Shown in pieces: positions 61,941-64,000 of a DNA stretch of 64,000 bases. Positions within the stretch are counted from its first letter, which is position 1, and each line of letters opens with the position of its first letter. Below the pieces are notes generated by a model. That model ran no database searches, was not told where the DNA came from, and saw only the letters and a program-made list of their open reading frames with translations. Position numbers and translations under genes: made by a program. This DNA comes from Cichorium intybus (Eukaryota > Streptophyta > Magnoliopsida > Asterales > Asteraceae), in NCBI GenBank assembly GCA_023525715.1, contig JAKNSD010000073.1, forward strand, positions 146,062 to 210,061, given 5' to 3'.

Positions 61941-64000
61941 AAAAATTCTTAATTTTTGAATTTTTGTAAAATTCATAAATTACCTATAATTACAATTTGT
62001 GATCATTTTAAACATTGATGGTGTACCTAGGTTCATGAGAAACTCCTTAAATTTTGAATTTTTAATGATATTTTTTTTGTTATTTTTAACAATTTGTCGT
62101 GTACCCCGGTACATGAAAAATTCTTAATTTTTCAATTTTTGTAAAATTCAAAAATTACCTATAATTACACTTTGTGATCATTTTAAACATTTCTGGTGTA
62201 CCTAGGTTCATGAGAAACTCCTTAAATTTTGAATTTTTTAATGATATTTTTTCTGTTATTTTTAACAATTTGTCGTATACCCCGGTACATGAAAAATTCT
62301 TAATTTTTCAATTTTTGTAAAATTCAAAAATTACCTATAATTACACTTTGTGATCATTTTAAACATTTCTGTTGTACCTAGGTTCATGAGAAACTCCTTA
62401 AATTTTGAATTTTTTAATGATAATTTTTCTGTTATTTTTAACAATTTGCCGTGTACCCCGGTACATGAAAAATTCTTAATTTTTGAATTTTTGTAAAATT
62501 CAAAAATTACCTATAATTACACTTTATAATCATTTTAAACATTTCTGGTGTACCTGGGTTCATGAGAAACTCCTTAAATTTTGAATTTTTTAATGATACT
62601 TTTCAGTTATTTTTAACAATTTGTCGTGTACCCCGGTACATGAAAAATTCTTAATTTTTGAATTTTTGTAAAATTCAAAAATTACCTATAATTACACTTT
62701 ATGATCATTTTAAACATTTCTGGTGTACATGGGTTCATGAGAAACTCCTTAAATTTTGAATTTTTTAATTATATTTTTTCTGTTATTTTTAACAATTTGT
62801 CGTGTACCCCGGTACATGAAAAATTCTTAATTTTTCAATTTTTGTAAAATTCAAAAATTACCTATAATTACACTTTGTGATCATTTTAAACATTTCTGTT
62901 GTACCTAGGTTCATGAGAAACTCCTTAAATTTTGAATTTTTTAATGATAATTTTTTTGTTATTTTTAACAATTTGCCGTGTACCCCGGTACATGAAAAAT
63001 TCTTAATTTTTGAATTTTTGTAAAATTCAAAAATTACCTATAATTACACTTTATAATCATTTTAAACATTTCTGGTGTACCTGGGTTCATGAGAAACTCC
63101 TTAAAATTTGAATTTTTAATGATATTTTTTCTGTTATTTTTAACAATTTGTCGTGTACCCCGGTACATGAAAAATTCTTAATTTTTCAATTTTTGTAAAA
63201 TTCAAAAATTACCTATAATTACACTTTATGATCATTTTAAACATTTCTGGTGTAAATGGGTTTATGAGAAACTCCTTAAATTTTGAATTTTTTAATGATA
63301 TTTTTCTGTTATTTTTAACAATATGTCGTGTATCCCAGTACTTCAAAAATTCTTAATTTTTGAATTTTATTAAAATTCAAAAATTACCTATAATTACACT
63401 TTATTATCATTTTAAAACATTTATGGTGTAGCCGGGTTCATGAGAAACTCCTTAAATTTTGAAATTTTTAATAATATTTTTCTGTTATTTTTAACAATTT
63501 GTCGTGTACCCCGGTACATGAAAAATTCTTAATTTTTCAATTTTTGTAAAATTCAAAAATTACCTATAATTACACTTTGTGATCATTTTAAACATTTATG
63601 GTGTACCTAGGTTCATGAGAAACTCCTTAAATTTTGAATTTTTTAATGATATTTTTTCTGTTATTTTTAACAATTTGTCATGTACCCTGGTACATGAAAA
63701 ATTCTTAATTTTTGAATTTTTGTAAAATTCAAAAATTACCTATAATTACAATTTGTGATCATTTTAAACATTTATGGTGTACCTAGGTTCATGAGAAACT
63801 CCTTAAATTTTGAATTTTTTAATGATATTTTTTCTGTTATTTTTAACAATTTGTCGTGTACCCCGGTACATGAAAAATTCTTAATTTTTGAATTTTTGTA
63901 AAATTCAAAAATTACCTATAATTACACTTTATAATCATTTTAAACATTTCTGGTGTACCTGGGTTCATGAGAAACTCCTTAAATTTTGAATTTTTTAATG

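Larger units (their letters stand above)
12514..64000 (+). repeat. 176-bp AT-rich satellite array, about 290 monomers, continues past the window
   Basis: 51.5 kb of head-to-tail monomers in one orientation, with no other sequence inserted. Period is 176 bp in the standard form, with 172-175 forms differing mainly in T-run length and small indels. A typical monomer is about 25% GC. Key invariant elements: GTGTACCCCGGTACATG, an A/T inverted repeat around TTGAATTTTTGTAAAATTC, ACCTATAATTACACTTTG, TGATCATTTTAAACATTTC, GGTGTACCTGGGTTCATGAG and TTTTTAACAATTTGTC. Stops occur in all six frames so there are no ORFs. The size and AT-richness match plant centromeric or heterochromatin satellites; centromere identity is inference. 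Higher-order organisation is listed separately. Monomers near 58-64 kb look more varied than the 23-32-kb core. Confidence 0.97.

Noticed and set aside
12514..64000. CRISPR-like array of direct repeats
   Set aside because: Repeats are contiguous 176-bp monomers with no unique spacers; this is eukaryotic satellite.
12514..64000. CENP-B-box-like sequence in the satellite
   Set aside because: I looked for a TTCG...CGGG-like pattern in the monomer; the only CpGs are in GTCGTGTACCCCGG, which does not fit.

Overview
This is plant nuclear DNA, almost certainly from a flowering plant. Two things show this: a degenerate Ty1/copia LTR retrotransposon, and a very long AT-rich tandem satellite with a monomer of about 176 bp, the nucleosome-sized length typical of plant centromeric and heterochromatic satellites. 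The retroelement proteins resemble copia elements I associate with Asteraceae (lettuce, sunflower and relatives), but that is recall, not a search. There are no bacterial genes, CRISPR arrays, rRNA genes or tRNA genes that I can support.

Layout: 1-347 is unassigned non-satellite DNA. 348-370 is a 23-N assembly gap. 371-433 is a 63-bp piece of the same satellite that fills the right side of the window. From 434 to about 12513 lies one copia-type element (Sirevirus-like in organisation) on the minus strand. Reading 3' to 5' along the element it has: a 321-bp 3' LTR (434-754) with TG...CA ends; a polypurine tract (756-766); a roughly 1115-codon envelope-position ORF broken by two stops (789-4133); a 2.3-kb spacer holding an intact ANTISENSE gene for a 138-aa tandem-Agenet (Tudor-like) protein (5585-6001, +); and gag-pol (6436-12513). 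Gag-pol is one reading frame holding RNase H, reverse transcriptase, integrase, protease, a long coiled-coil-rich linker and a zinc-knuckle Gag. It carries eight in-frame stops, two single-base deletions and a local duplication. The element has no 5' LTR: Gag runs directly into satellite at about 12514.

12514-64000 (51.5 kb, about 290 monomers, all in one orientation, about 25% GC) is uninterrupted satellite. Each monomer is an ancient dimer of two diverged halves, carries a 15-bp near-perfect inverted repeat and a conserved GTGTACCCCGGTACATG box. Diagnostic variants show nested higher-order repeats: a 1.587-kb nine-monomer unit, segmental copies at 4.94 and 5.80 kb offsets, a 3.34-4.07-kb ladder, and a 491-bp unit with a truncated monomer.

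The retroelement is non-autonomous as it stands. The only clearly intact protein gene is the antisense Agenet gene, which has its own TATA box. The satellite copy on the far side of the element suggests that the element inserted into, or was rearranged into, the satellite array.
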